This document shows positions 1 to 8,856 of a stretch of DNA of 64,000 bases, one piece after another. A program made the translations under genes and the position numbers. The notes under the pieces were generated by a model. It ran no database searches. It was not told the DNA's origin and saw only the letters and a list, made by a program, of their open reading frames with translations. The DNA lies in the NCBI GenBank assembly GCA_030647435.1, contig JAUSJX010000115.1, positions 27,757 to 91,756 of the forward strand, in the 5' to 3' direction. How positions within the stretch are numbered: the stretch's first letter is position 1; each line of letters starts with the position of its first letter. The DNA is from Candidatus Rokuibacteriota bacterium. Its GTDB lineage: Bacteria; Methylomirabilota; Methylomirabilia; Rokubacteriales; CSP1-6.

Positions 1-1155
1 GAGCTTGGCCGAGTCGGTCACGATGGTCCTGAACCCGTGCCGGCGCGCCAGTTCTCGCGGCGTCATGATGTAGTAGCACGCTCCCGCCAGGATCTTTCCG
101 CCGGCCTCCTCGATGACGGCCGTGTAGCCCATGCTGTCGGCCAGCGCCTTGACGGGCTGGTTGGTGGTCAGGAGGAGCATCGTGTCACGGTGGACGCGCC
201 TGCCCCGGAGTAGCTCGGCCAGGAGACGCACCTCGAAGAGGGAGAGATGCGGCGTCCCGAAGACGACCAGGTCGGCCTTTTCCTTTTCCGGGACAAAGCT
301 CCGGTAGATGGAAGCGAGCGCGCCGGGCGCGACGACGATCCGTGCGCGGGGGGCCCGCCCGCCGAAGGCTTCCTCAAGCGTCCGGGCCTCGGGCGTCACG
401 CCCACGATGTGGAACATGGCCAACGACCCGTAGGAGGCGAGGGTCGCACCGAGCTGCTTCAAGGCGTCGCCGCCGGGGGCGACCTGAAGCCCGGTGAAAA
501 CGGGGACGAGCCAGTAGTTCGTGAGCTGCCGGCCCACAAAGACCCCGAGGGCGCCCCAGTCGCTGACGGTTCGCGGCGAGTCGCGCACCTCGACGAGATG
601 GGTCCCAAACCGGCACTCGGGCAGGTGCATGCCGTAGGCCGGCACCCGCCCGGTGAGGGCAGCGCCGTAGGAGGCGGGCCCACCCTCGAAGTTGGAGCGG
701 GCCCCGGCCACTGCGTTGGCGTAGATGACCGTGCCCGTGTCCCCCCACGCCAGGTGCTCGCCGAAGAGCGGCTGGCAGATCGTTTGGTAGTTGGTGCAGG
801 AATCGAGGGCGACGCCACCCATCGCCACCACCAGTTCGCGGAGCCGCCGCTCCTTCGCCGCCACCTCCTCGGGCTGGCCCAGCTCCCGGTAGAGGTCGAA
901 GTCCACGTTGCGCGCGTTGGTGGTTGTCGGCACGACGAAGCGGGCCCCCTGCCGGACCAAGTCCTCGACGAAGGCCAGGCCGGCGTCCCCCATGGACTCA
1001 GAGTCGCCCGTCAGGTGAGCCGAGGCGACGGGAACCATCTCGCGGGCGCCGAAGAACTCGCCCACGGCCATCTGCATCGCGAGAGCCCGGCCGGCCGGCT
1101 CTCCCCAGCGACCAGCCAGGATCCCGTCTTCCTCGGGCGTTAGCCGGAGCGGCAC
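1..1155 (-). CDS. Aconitase X (AcnX, formerly DUF521), C-terminus outside window
   Basis: Fe-S dehydratase of the aconitase superfamily; characterised AcnX enzymes dehydrate cis-3-hydroxy-L-proline or mevalonate 5-phosphate. The frame is open from a GTG at 1155 to the window edge, 385 codons without a stop, so the C-terminus is missing. Family stretches visible are VPTTTNARNVDFDLYRELG (residues 75-93) and cysteines in DSCTNY (118-123) and TICQP (125-129), candidates for cluster binding. It starts 9 bases after the tctC stop, so it is the last visible gene of the sulfatase-tctBAC operon. The small AcnX swivel subunit (DUF126), if present, should lie beyond the left edge. The actual substrate cannot be told from the sequence. 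Confidence 0.85.
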   Translation of the reverse strand, partial: MPLRLTPEEDGILAGRWGEPAGRALAMQMAVGEFFGAREMVPVASAHLTGDSESMGDAGLAFVEDLVRQGARFVVPTTTNARNVDFDLYRELGQPEEVAAKERRLRELVVAMGGVALDSCTNYQTICQPLFGEHLAWGDTGTVIYANAVAGARSNFEGGPASYGAALTGRVPAYGMHLPECRFGTHLVEVRDSPRTVSDWGALGVFVGRQLTNYWLVPVFTGLQVAPGGDALKQLGATLASYGSLAMFHIVGVTPEARTLEEAFGGRAPRARIVVAPGALASIYRSFVPEKEKADLVVFGTPHLSLFEVRLLAELLRGRRVHRDTMLLLTTNQPVKALADSMGYTAVIEEAGGKILAGACYYIMTPRELARRHGFRTIVTDSAKL

Positions 1156-1164
1156 CGGTCGGCC

Positions 1165-2148
1165 CTACCGGCGGATGCCGATCTTCCCGGCCATGTCGGT
1201 GTAGCCCTCGACCTCCTTCTCCACGAAGGCGCGCATGTCGGCGGCGTTCAGGAAATCGATGTTCATGTTGATCCGGTCGGCGCCCGCCAGGAAGGCGGGG
1301 TCCTTTGTCATCTCGGCGATGGCCGACTCCCACTTCTTCACGATGGGGTCGGGGGTCGCGGACGGGAACGCCACGGCGGCCCACCACTGGACGCGTACCC
1401 CCTTCATCACGCCCTGCTCCTCAGCGGTCAGCACGTCGGGGAGGTACTTGACCCGCGAGGGCGAGAGGACAGCCAGGAGCCGGATCTTCCCGGCCGTCGT
1501 CAGAGCATGAGCTTCGGCCACCGAGTGGATCGACAGCAGGACGTGCCCCCCCGCGAGCTTGGTCAACGAGTCTGCTGCGCCCTCGGTGATGACCATCCTG
1601 GTCTTGCTTGGGTCCACGCCGATCTGGGTGAACCAGTCGAAGGCCGTGTAGCGGGACGGGCCGGAGGGTCCGACACTGGACCAGATGAGCTGGTCGGGGT
1701 GAGCCTTCACCCAGTCCGAGAGCTCCTTGAAGCTCTTCCACTGCGCGTCCACTTTGACGGCGAAGACCATCGGGTCCCGCACGATCCGGGCCGCGTACTT
1801 CCGGTCGGCCAGGGTGAGCTGCGGGGTCTTCCACGCGCCGATGTGCATCGAAGAGGTCGTGTGGATGTCTATGAGGACCGTGTAACCGTCGGGGCGGGAG
1901 TCCTTGAGCGCCGCCCGGGCCCCGATGATCCCGCCGCCACCGGGTTTGTTCGCGACGAGGATCGGCTGCCCCCACTTCTTCCCCATGTAGTCGGCGAGGA
2001 GGCGGGCGATCAGGTCCGTTCCCCCGCCGGGGGTGAAGGGGACGACGATCTCGATGGGCTTGGTCGGGTAGTCCTGCGCCTCGGCGGCCAGGGGGCTCAG
2101 GAGCACGAGTGCAGCCACAAGCACTATCACGGTGCGAATCCAGGTCAT
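1165..2148 (-). CDS. tctC: Tripartite tricarboxylate transporter substrate-binding protein (TctC/Bug family)
   Basis: Periplasmic binding protein that captures a small carboxylate for the TctAB membrane pair. The 327-residue protein has an N-terminal hydrophobic signal segment ending near AEAQ (about residue 25), then the Bug-family opening YPTKPIEIVVPFTPGGGTD and the loop NKPGGGGIIGA. A strong ribosome-binding site (AAGGAGGAA) lies just upstream of the ATG at 2148. It follows tctA after 33 bases and precedes acnX by 9. Bug proteins bind diverse acids, so the ligand is unknown; the neighbouring AcnX suggests a hydroxy-acid or hydroxyproline-like compound (inference). Confidence 0.92.
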   Translation of the reverse strand: MTWIRTVIVLVAALVLLSPLAAEAQDYPTKPIEIVVPFTPGGGTDLIARLLADYMGKKWGQPILVANKPGGGGIIGARAALKDSRPDGYTVLIDIHTTSSMHIGAWKTPQLTLADRKYAARIVRDPMVFAVKVDAQWKSFKELSDWVKAHPDQLIWSSVGPSGPSRYTAFDWFTQIGVDPSKTRMVITEGAADSLTKLAGGHVLLSIHSVAEAHALTTAGKIRLLAVLSPSRVKYLPDVLTAEEQGVMKGVRVQWWAAVAFPSATPDPIVKKWESAIAEMTKDPAFLAGADRINMNIDFLNAADMRAFVEKEVEGYTDMAGKIGIRR

Positions 2149-2181
2149 GGTGTCGGTTCCTCCTTGTAGGTGGCAGATGCG

Positions 2182-3693
2182 CTAGAGCGCCAGTTCCTCC
2201 GCGGTCTCCTCCTTCACGCGCCGGCGGGTGTAGCGCACGAGCGCGAGGGAGGTCAGCAGCAACAGCGCCGCGGCGACGATCAGCGCGAGGGAGATCCCGC
2301 GCTGGAAGAAGATCAGGGGGTTCCCGCCGCTCATGGAGAGCGACTGGATCAGGTACTTCTCGAGGAGCGGGCCCAGGATGAAAGCCAGGAGCATGGGGGC
2401 GAGCGGCCACTGGTGCCTCCGAAGAAAGAAACCGATCGCGCCGCACACGAAGCTCACCCCCACGTCGAACATGCTGTTCCGCACCGAGTAGGCGCCGATA
2501 AATGCCAACAATAGAATCACGGGCCCCAGGATGCCGTACGGGATCCGCGTGAGCCACACCCACATGCCGATCAGGGGGAGGTTGAGGATCAGCAGGATCA
2601 CGTTCCCGACGTAGAGGCTCGCGATGACGGTCCAGACGAACTCCGGGTTCTTCTGGAAAAGGAGCGGCCCCGGCTGGAGGCCGTACACGAGGAGCCCGCC
2701 GAGCAGAACGGCCAACGGCGCCGAGGCGGGGATGCCCAAGGCCAGAAGGGGGATGAAGCCGGCCGAGGAGGTTGCGTTGTTGGCCGACTCGGGCGAGGCC
2801 ACGCCCTCGATGGCGCCCTTGCCGAAGCGCTCGGGATGCTTCGAGAGCTTCTTCTCGACGTCGTAGGCCATGAAGACGGTTACGCCGGGGGCGCAACCGG
2901 GCAGGAGCCCCAAGAAGAAGCCGATGCCCGTCCCTCTCAGGATCGCGGGAAAGGCCTCCCGGAGGTCGGCGAGGCGCGGGAAGACATTCCGGATCTTTTG
3001 CGTGATGGCCACGCGCTCCTCCTCGAGTCCGATGAAGACCTCGGAGATGGCGTAGAGGCCAACGATGAGGGCGATCAGGTCCACGCCGCCCATGAGCGGC
3101 CCCCAGTTGAAGGTGAAGCGCGGCTCCGCCGTGGACGGCCCCAGCCCGATCAGCGAGATGAAGTAGCCGAGGAACGCCATGGCGAAGCCCTTGACGAGCG
3201 AGCCGCCCGAGAGCGAGGCGATGACCGTGAAGGCGAGAACCATGAGGCCGAAGTACTCGGGCGGGCCGAACCTGAGCGCCTGATCCGCGAGGAACGGCGC
3301 GAAGAAGGTGAGCGCGACCACCCCCAGGGTGCCCGCGAAGAAGGAACCGATGGCGGAGATCCCGAGTGCGACCCCCCCGCGCCCCTGCTGGGCCATTGGG
3401 TAGCCGTCGAGGCAGGTCGGGACCGACGCCACCTCGCCCGGGATGTTGAGGAGAATGGCGGTCGTGGAACCGCCGTACATGGCGCCGTAGTAGATTCCCG
3501 CGAGCATGATGATGGCGGGAGCGGGCGCGAGGACGGTGGTCAGCGGGAAGAGGATCGCGATCGCCGCCGTCGGGCCGAGCCCCGGCAGAACGCCGACCAG
3601 CGTGCCCAGGAGCGAGCCAAGGGCGGCCATCATCAGATTCGTGGGAGACAGCGCCGCTCCGAACCCGCTCGCGAGGTGGCCCAGGACGTCCAT
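2182..3693 (-). CDS. tctA: Tripartite tricarboxylate transporter large permease TctA
   Basis: Large membrane subunit that moves the carboxylate delivered by TctC, driven by an ion gradient. The 503-residue protein is almost entirely hydrophobic with about a dozen membrane spans. It carries the duplicated family signature as GVLPGLGPTAAI near residues 30-41 and LLPGCAPGVTVFMAY further on. The start at 3693 was chosen because its A is shared with the TGA stop of tctB (TGATG overlap) and because the sequence opens as TctA proteins do; the open frame upstream is only tctB read in another phase. Confidence 0.93.
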   Translation of the reverse strand: MDVLGHLASGFGAALSPTNLMMAALGSLLGTLVGVLPGLGPTAAIAILFPLTTVLAPAPAIIMLAGIYYGAMYGGSTTAILLNIPGEVASVPTCLDGYPMAQQGRGGVALGISAIGSFFAGTLGVVALTFFAPFLADQALRFGPPEYFGLMVLAFTVIASLSGGSLVKGFAMAFLGYFISLIGLGPSTAEPRFTFNWGPLMGGVDLIALIVGLYAISEVFIGLEEERVAITQKIRNVFPRLADLREAFPAILRGTGIGFFLGLLPGCAPGVTVFMAYDVEKKLSKHPERFGKGAIEGVASPESANNATSSAGFIPLLALGIPASAPLAVLLGGLLVYGLQPGPLLFQKNPEFVWTVIASLYVGNVILLILNLPLIGMWVWLTRIPYGILGPVILLLAFIGAYSVRNSMFDVGVSFVCGAIGFFLRRHQWPLAPMLLAFILGPLLEKYLIQSLSMSGGNPLIFFQRGISLALIVAAALLLLTSLALVRYTRRRVKEETAEELAL

Positions 3694-4190
3694 CAGAGTC
3701 CCAGTAGGCCCGTCGGGAGAGGCTGGAGAAGCCACACCCGGAACAGGAGGTAGAGCAGGCCGGTCGTCGCGCCCCCGAGCAGGAGTGCCTGCGGCCAGCG
3801 GTAGCCGCCCATCGCGCGGAAGAGCCCCGTGGAGACGAGGGCTGTGCTCCCCGTGTAGCCGAGGTAGGGAACGATGACCCAGTAGGCCGCGAGGACGCCC
3901 GCCCCCAGGATCATTCGCATACGCGGCTCCCCGGACGGCCGGGCGACTTTCACCCGGGGGGGCTTCGCAACGAAGAGGATGCTCGCCCCAAGGAGGACCA
4001 GCGCCGCCCCGACGATAAACGGGAAGGTGTCGTCCCCCACGACGGCGCCGGCTACCATCTGGGTCCTGAGGGCGTGGAGCCGCCATCCCTCCCACAGGGA
4101 AAGGATCCCCAGGAGGACAAGCATCCCTCCCACCACCCTGCCTTCCCGGCCGCGCCTGGGTTCAGGCATGACTTGCACAGTCCCTTTCAC
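3693..4190 (-). CDS. tctB: Tripartite tricarboxylate transporter small permease TctB
   Basis: Small membrane subunit partnering TctA. The 165-residue protein has a short charged N-terminus and four predicted membrane spans (roughly residues 20-38, 58-74, 92-112 and 133-155), the size and layout of the TctB family, whose sequences are otherwise poorly conserved. It overlaps tctA by one base and begins 13 bases after the sulfatase stop, supporting co-transcription. Order in the operon is B-A-C rather than the more usual C-B-A. Confidence 0.85.
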   Translation of the reverse strand: MKGTVQVMPEPRRGREGRVVGGMLVLLGILSLWEGWRLHALRTQMVAGAVVGDDTFPFIVGAALVLLGASILFVAKPPRVKVARPSGEPRMRMILGAGVLAAYWVIVPYLGYTGSTALVSTGLFRAMGGYRWPQALLLGGATTGLLYLLFRVWLLQPLPTGLLGL

Positions 4191-4203
4191 TCAGATGGTT
4201 CAT

Positions 4204-5580
4204 TCAGATGCCCAGGGCCTCGGCCGTGAGCTTTCTCAGTTCCTTCCTCATCGCCTCGCGCACCTTCGCGCAAGCGGGATCGAAAGCGAGGTTCTGGAGC
4301 TCATAGGGGTCCTTCTCCAAGTCGTACATCTCGGCCATGCCTTGGTGCTGGGTCCAGTGGATGTACTTCCAGCGCTCGGTGCGCACCGCCTTGTAGCCCA
4401 TGCCGACGATCCACGGCCAGGCGCCCTCGCTCCAGTACTCGCACAGGAAGGACCGGCGCCATTTCTTCGTCCTGCCTTTCATCAGCGGCACCAGCGAGCG
4501 GCCCTGAATGGTGTCGCCGGGCTTGCCGCCGGCGAGCTCGATCAGCGTCGGCGCGATGTCGATCGTCAGGATCATCTGGCCGAGCTTCGTGCCCGCAACG
4601 ATCCGCTTCGGATAGCGCGCGTAGAACGCGGTGCGGATGCCCTCCTCGTAGGCGAAGCGGCGCTCAATCGTGATCCCGTGCTCGCCGAAGAAAAAGCCGT
4701 TGTCGCCGAGGAAGACGATGCAGGTGTTGTCGAGCTGCCTGGTCTGCTCGAGCGCCTCGAGCAGCACGCCCACGCCCTCGTCCACCGAGGCCATCATCGC
4801 GGCGCGCTTCCGTATCTCCTCCTGCGTGCCGCCGTCCATCGCGGCGAGGATGTCGCGCGATACCGGGTCCGCGCGCATCTCGAACATCATCTTCAGCGCC
4901 GGCTTGTCCTTCGCCACCTGCTCGAGCGGCAGCATGTTCGGCCGGCTCGGATAGGTCATGCCCTTGTAGAGGTCCCTGTGGCGCTCTGGCAGGGTGTAGC
5001 CGCCGATGCTGCTCGCGTCGATGCTGCCGCTCGCATTCTGCGCGAGGTCCGGGTGCACCGCCTTGTGCGCGAAGAACAGCGCGAACGGCTGTTTCCTTTT
5101 CCTTTTCACGAACTCGACCGCGCGCGCATTCAGGATATCGGTCATGTAGCCCTCGACCTGGTGCTCGCCGCCGTTCTCCCAGAGGATCGGGTCGACGAGC
5201 TTACCCTGCCCCTTGAAGCTCACCCAGTGGTCGTACCCGGGCCGCGGGCTCGAGTCGTTGCCCATGTGCCATTTGCCGACGTGCGCCGTTTCATAGCCGA
5301 GCGCCTGCAATGCGATGTGGTAGTTGTCCAGACGATAGCTCGCGACGTCGCGCCCGACGTTGTCGATGATGCCGTGGCGCGAGGCGTACTGGCCGGTCAG
5401 GATCGACGCGCGGTTCGGCGAGCACAGCGGCGTGGGGTGGAACGCGTTTTCGAACATCGCACCCTCGTGCGCGAGGCGGTCGATGTGCGGCGTTTTCATG
5501 TACGGATGGCCCGAGGCGCTGGTTTCGTCGAAGCGCAGGTCGTCGATCAGGATCACAATCAGATTGGGTTTCTTGGCCAT
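4204..5580 (-). CDS. Sulfatase (arylsulfatase-type, formylglycine-dependent)
   Basis: Hydrolyses a sulfate ester. The 458-residue protein has the alkaline-phosphatase-fold sulfatase features: metal-binding NLIVILIDDLR at residues 6-16 and the C-x-P-x-R site as CSPNR at 53-57, where Cys53 would be converted to formylglycine. A second metal site is seen in FLGDNGFFFGEHG. No signal peptide is present, so the enzyme is probably cytoplasmic. It heads the minus-strand operon with tctBAC and acnX, which suggests that the transported compound, or a relative, can be sulfated (inference). No sulfatase-maturing enzyme lies in the window. Confidence 0.9.
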   Translation of the reverse strand: MAKKPNLIVILIDDLRFDETSASGHPYMKTPHIDRLAHEGAMFENAFHPTPLCSPNRASILTGQYASRHGIIDNVGRDVASYRLDNYHIALQALGYETAHVGKWHMGNDSSPRPGYDHWVSFKGQGKLVDPILWENGGEHQVEGYMTDILNARAVEFVKRKRKQPFALFFAHKAVHPDLAQNASGSIDASSIGGYTLPERHRDLYKGMTYPSRPNMLPLEQVAKDKPALKMMFEMRADPVSRDILAAMDGGTQEEIRKRAAMMASVDEGVGVLLEALEQTRQLDNTCIVFLGDNGFFFGEHGITIERRFAYEEGIRTAFYARYPKRIVAGTKLGQMILTIDIAPTLIELAGGKPGDTIQGRSLVPLMKGRTKKWRRSFLCEYWSEGAWPWIVGMGYKAVRTERWKYIHWTQHQGMAEMYDLEKDPYELQNLAFDPACAKVREAMRKELRKLTAEALGI

Positions 5581-5704
5581 AGTGGTCTCTTTCCTGGTGG
5601 GAACAGCAGTCCGGCGGCCGCGATCATCGCGCCGATCCTGCCAGATCGCGTGGGACAGGTCAAACCGGAGGCCGAGAGGGCTGGCTCCTGGGCCCGGTCT
5701 GGGC

Positions 5705-5710
5705 TACTCT
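5705..5710 (+). promoter_or_regulatory. Possible -10 hexamer (TACTCT) before the deacetylase gene
   Basis: TACTCT lies 10 bases upstream of the ATG at 5720 in the short region between the divergent sulfatase and deacetylase genes. The spacing would give a very short leader, as seen before several other genes in this window. No clear -35 element is visible. Confidence 0.3.
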
Positions 5711-5719
5711 CTGAGCCCC

Positions 5720-6547
5720 ATGGCAGACGCCAAAGCGACGGCCCCCGCGGCACCCCGGTGGCCCGGCGAGACCCGGGCCGCCTGCGCCTTCACCTTCGAC
5801 ATGGACGCCGAGACGCTGTGGATGGCGCGGGACATCCACGAGCCCGTCGCGCTGTCGCAGGGGCGCTTCGGCCCCATCGAAGCGCTGCCGAGCATCCTGG
5901 CGCTGCTGGAGAAGGCCGACGTCCGCGCGTCCTTCTTCATCCCCGCGTGGGTCGCGTCGCACTATGCGGACGCCGTCCGCGCCATCGCGGCGGCGGGGCA
6001 TGAGATCGGCTGCCACGGTGACGAGCACGAGCGCGTCTCCGAGCTCGAGCCCAAGCAGGAAGAGGCGATTCTCAAGAAGAGCATCGAGACGCTGACGCCC
6101 TTCGCGGGGCGCCGTCCGCTCGGCTGGCGCGCGCCGTCTTGGCAGCTCTCCGCGAAGTCGCTCGATCTCGTCGCCAAGCACGGCTTCGAGTACTCCTCGA
6201 ACATGATGGACCGGCTGGTGCCGTACCTGCACCCGGAGGCCCACGGCCGCGCGCTGGTCGAGATCCCCGTGTCGTGGGTGCTGGACGACGCGCCGTTTTT
6301 CATGTTCACGGGCCAGCGGAGCATCCAGGCGCCGGGGCCGGTGCTCCAGGGATGGATCACGGAGTTCGACGGCATCACCGAAGCGCACGGCGTCACCAAC
6401 TTCACCTTCCACCCGCAGATCATCGGCAGGCCATCGCGCCTGGCGTGCCTGCGGGAGCTGCTCGATCATGTGAAACACACGCCGCGCGTCTGGACCGCGC
6501 CGCTCGGCGAGATCGCCGCTCACTGGCGGACCACCAAGCAGCCCTGA
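5720..6547 (+). CDS. Polysaccharide deacetylase family protein (NodB domain)
   Basis: Carbohydrate-esterase-4 fold hydrolase that removes acyl groups from amide-linked substrates. The 275-residue protein has the NodB motifs: FTFDMD for the first Asp pair (near residue 30), a metal-binding HGDEH after GHEIGC (near residue 100), RAPSW (motif 3), and a late FHPQ. The usual TFDDG is TFDMD, as in the PuuE/allantoinase-like branch, so the substrate may be a small molecule and not a polymer. The ATG at 5720 opens the domain; upstream in-frame codons are antisense to the sulfatase. It is followed after 13 bases by a serine hydrolase, suggesting a shared transcript. Confidence 0.87.
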   Translation: MADAKATAPAAPRWPGETRAACAFTFDMDAETLWMARDIHEPVALSQGRFGPIEALPSILALLEKADVRASFFIPAWVASHYADAVRAIAAAGHEIGCHGDEHERVSELEPKQEEAILKKSIETLTPFAGRRPLGWRAPSWQLSAKSLDLVAKHGFEYSSNMMDRLVPYLHPEAHGRALVEIPVSWVLDDAPFFMFTGQRSIQAPGPVLQGWITEFDGITEAHGVTNFTFHPQIIGRPSRLACLRELLDHVKHTPRVWTAPLGEIAAHWRTTKQP

Positions 6548-6560
6548 GGAGACCCCTGCC

Positions 6561-7691
6561 ATGATGGCGAAGCTCGACCGCGCCACGCCCGCTTCCCTCG
6601 ACCTCGACCCGAAAGCGCTCGATCGCCTGCTCGAGACCGTGACGCGCCATATCGCCGAAGGGCGCTACCCGGGCGCGCAGATCGCGATGGCCCGCCGGGG
6701 TAAGCTGGCCCTGTTCGAGACCATCGGCGACGCCCGCATCGATCCCGCGCGGGCTACGGCGTCGGAGGACACGCTCTGGCTCCTGTACTCGAACACCAAG
6801 GTCGTGACGGCCTGCGCCGTCTGGCTCCTGGTCGAGCGCGGGGCGCTCTCGTTCACCGACCGCGTGGCCGAGCACCTGCCGGGCTTCGAGCAGAATGGCA
6901 AGGGCGACATCACCGTGATCCAGCTCCTGACGCACCAGGGCGGCTTCCCGAATGCGCAGGTACCCAAGACCGTGTGGGAGGATCACGACCTCCTGCGGAA
7001 GACCGTCTGCGCCTTCACGCTCGAATGGACGCCGGGCTCGCGCGTGCACTACCACAGCATGGCGGCCCACTGGACGGCGGCGGCGATGATCGAAGCGCTG
7101 ACCAAGACCGACTACCGCGACTTCATCCGCGCCAACGTCATCGAGCCGCTGGGGCTTGGCAACGAGCTCTTCGTCGGCCTGCCGGATGCGGAAGCCGGCC
7201 GCGCCGTGGACATGCACGAGCCCGCGGCGGATGGCGGCCGGCAGGTCCGCCGCGCGGATGAGAACAATCCCGAGTTCCGCCGCGCGGGCGCGCCGAGCAG
7301 CGGCGGCTACGCGACGGCGCGCGCCATGGTGACCTTCTACCAGATGATGGCCCGCGGTGGAGAGGTCAACGGCGTGCGGCTCCTCTCGCCGCGCATGGTC
7401 GAGTACGTCACGCGAAACTTCACGGGAGACCGCGTGGACGGCTATATAAACATGCCCATGCACCGGGGCCTCGGCCCCCACTCGCGCGGGACGACGGAGA
7501 CCATCCGCGGGCTGGGCTCGCTGGCCTCGCCGCGTGCCTTCGGCCACGGTGGAGTCGGCTCGTCGTATTGCTGGGCCGATCCCGAGTCGGGCGTCTCGTT
7601 CGCCTACCTGACCAATAGCCGCGTGCCGGATCCCTGGCACAGCCAGCGGATGGACGTCGTGTCGAACCTCGCCCACTCGGCGATCCGGTAA
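6561..7691 (+). CDS. Serine hydrolase, class C beta-lactamase / EstB-like family
   Basis: Penicillin-binding-protein-fold serine hydrolase; members act as esterases, D-aminopeptidases or beta-lactamases. In the 376-residue protein the nucleophile motif S-x-x-K is SNTK at residues 77-80 and the Tyr motif is probably YHS at 164-166. No signal peptide is seen, arguing against a periplasmic beta-lactamase and for a cytoplasmic esterase. It lies between the deacetylase and an NAD epimerase in a plus-strand run. Its substrate is not determinable from sequence. Confidence 0.88.
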   Translation: MMAKLDRATPASLDLDPKALDRLLETVTRHIAEGRYPGAQIAMARRGKLALFETIGDARIDPARATASEDTLWLLYSNTKVVTACAVWLLVERGALSFTDRVAEHLPGFEQNGKGDITVIQLLTHQGGFPNAQVPKTVWEDHDLLRKTVCAFTLEWTPGSRVHYHSMAAHWTAAAMIEALTKTDYRDFIRANVIEPLGLGNELFVGLPDAEAGRAVDMHEPAADGGRQVRRADENNPEFRRAGAPSSGGYATARAMVTFYQMMARGGEVNGVRLLSPRMVEYVTRNFTGDRVDGYINMPMHRGLGPHSRGTTETIRGLGSLASPRAFGHGGVGSSYCWADPESGVSFAYLTNSRVPDPWHSQRMDVVSNLAHSAIR

Positions 7692-7694
7692 GCC

Positions 7695-8453
7695 ATGGTG
7701 AGACGCTCCGTGCTCGTCACCGGGATGAGCGGCCTGATCGGCCGCGCGCTCCGGAAACAGTTGGGAGGCCGCTTCGACCTGCGCGCGCTGAATCGCGGCG
7801 CAGTCGATGGTGTCCCCTGCCACCGGGCGGACATCGCGGACCTCGAGGCGATCGCGCCCGCGTTCGAGGGCGTGGACACCGTCGTGCATCTCGCGGCGGA
7901 TGCCACGAGCCCGAACCCGCCGTGGGACAGCATCCTGCACAACAACGTCACCGGCACCTACAACGTCTACGAAGCCGCGCGGCGTGCCAAGGTCAAGCGC
8001 GTGGTCTTCGCGTCGAGCGGCGCAACGGTCAGTGGCATCGAGAAGGACAAGCCGTACAGCGATCTGGTGGCGGGCCGTTACGACGGCCTGACTTCGTGGC
8101 CGATGCTGACGCATCTCTCGCCCGTCAGGCCCGCCGCGCTCTATGGCGTCAGCAAGGTCTGGGGCGAGGCGCTCGGCCGCCAGTTCGCCGACACCCACGG
8201 GCTGTCGATCATCTGCGTGCGCATCGGGCGCGTGCACGCCGAGGACAGGCCGGCATCGCCGCGCGACTTCTCGGTCTGGTGCAGCCAGCGCGACATCGTG
8301 CGCCTCATCGAGCGGTGCGTCGAGGCGTCGGAAGCGCTCCGCTACGACATCTTCTTCGGCACCTCTCGCAACAAGTGGGGCTATCGCGACCTCGAGCACC
8401 CGCGTGCCGTCCTGGGCTGGGAGCCCGTGGACGCGGCCGAGACGTATCGCTGA
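7695..8453 (+). CDS. NAD-dependent epimerase/dehydratase (extended SDR)
   Basis: NAD(P)-binding oxidoreductase or epimerase of the extended short-chain family. The 252-residue protein starts with the dinucleotide motif TGMSGLIGR (residues 9-17) and has the catalytic Tyr-x3-Lys as YGVSK. The C-terminal substrate domain is short, ending shortly after a YRDLEHPRAVLGWEP segment typical of UDP-sugar and uronate-dehydrogenase-like members. It starts 3 bases after the serine hydrolase stop, so the two are probably translated from one message. Confidence 0.88.
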   Translation: MVRRSVLVTGMSGLIGRALRKQLGGRFDLRALNRGAVDGVPCHRADIADLEAIAPAFEGVDTVVHLAADATSPNPPWDSILHNNVTGTYNVYEAARRAKVKRVVFASSGATVSGIEKDKPYSDLVAGRYDGLTSWPMLTHLSPVRPAALYGVSKVWGEALGRQFADTHGLSIICVRIGRVHAEDRPASPRDFSVWCSQRDIVRLIERCVEASEALRYDIFFGTSRNKWGYRDLEHPRAVLGWEPVDAAETYR

Positions 8454-8496
8454 CCCCCCTGCTCCGCACCTATCCTTTAATAAGGAGACCCGACCG

Positions 8497-8853
8497 ATGG
8501 CCATCCAGACCCGCTACCTCTTCACCGCAGCCATGGACGTCGAACCCGCGCAGGAGAAGCTCTTCAACGAGGTCTACGACACCGAGCACGTGCCCCTGCT
8601 GCTGAAGGTGCCGGGCGTGATCGCGGTCGCGCGGCTCAAGAAGACCACGCTGACCATGATCATCGGCGGGGAGAAGAAGACCATCGTCGCGGAGAACGAG
8701 CCGACGTACTCCGCGACCTACGAGATCGAGAGCCCCGACGTGCTGACGAGCCCCGGGTGGGGCGCCGCGGTGGACCAGGGGCGCTGGCCCGGGCAGGTGC
8801 GCCCCTTCACCAAGAACCGCCGCCACGTCCTCTACCAGCGCATCCTGCCGTAG
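8497..8853 (+). CDS. Small dimeric alpha/beta-barrel protein (EthD/DUF4286-like)
   Basis: Function unknown. The 118-residue protein has a ferredoxin-like pattern: a strand (RYLFTAAMDV), a helix (AQEKLFNEVYDTEHVPLLL), then strands around GVIAVARLKK and TYSATYEIE. The EHVPLLLKVPG stretch is like that of small dimeric alpha-beta-barrel proteins, which are often accessory to catabolic enzymes. A strong Shine-Dalgarno (AAGGAG at 8482-8487) sits 9 bases before the ATG, and the Ddn-type gene follows after 3 bases. Confidence 0.7.
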   Translation: MAIQTRYLFTAAMDVEPAQEKLFNEVYDTEHVPLLLKVPGVIAVARLKKTTLTMIIGGEKKTIVAENEPTYSATYEIESPDVLTSPGWGAAVDQGRWPGQVRPFTKNRRHVLYQRILP

Positions 8854-8856
8854 CCC

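Noticed and set aside
6420..8504. A 694-codon open frame on the minus strand across three plus-strand genes, and similar long frames elsewhere (for example 3979-6003, 16437-17222, 25373-26896).
   Set aside because: They are antisense to recognisable genes, are rich in Arg/Ala/His/Pro with no motif, and arise from GC-biased third codon positions.
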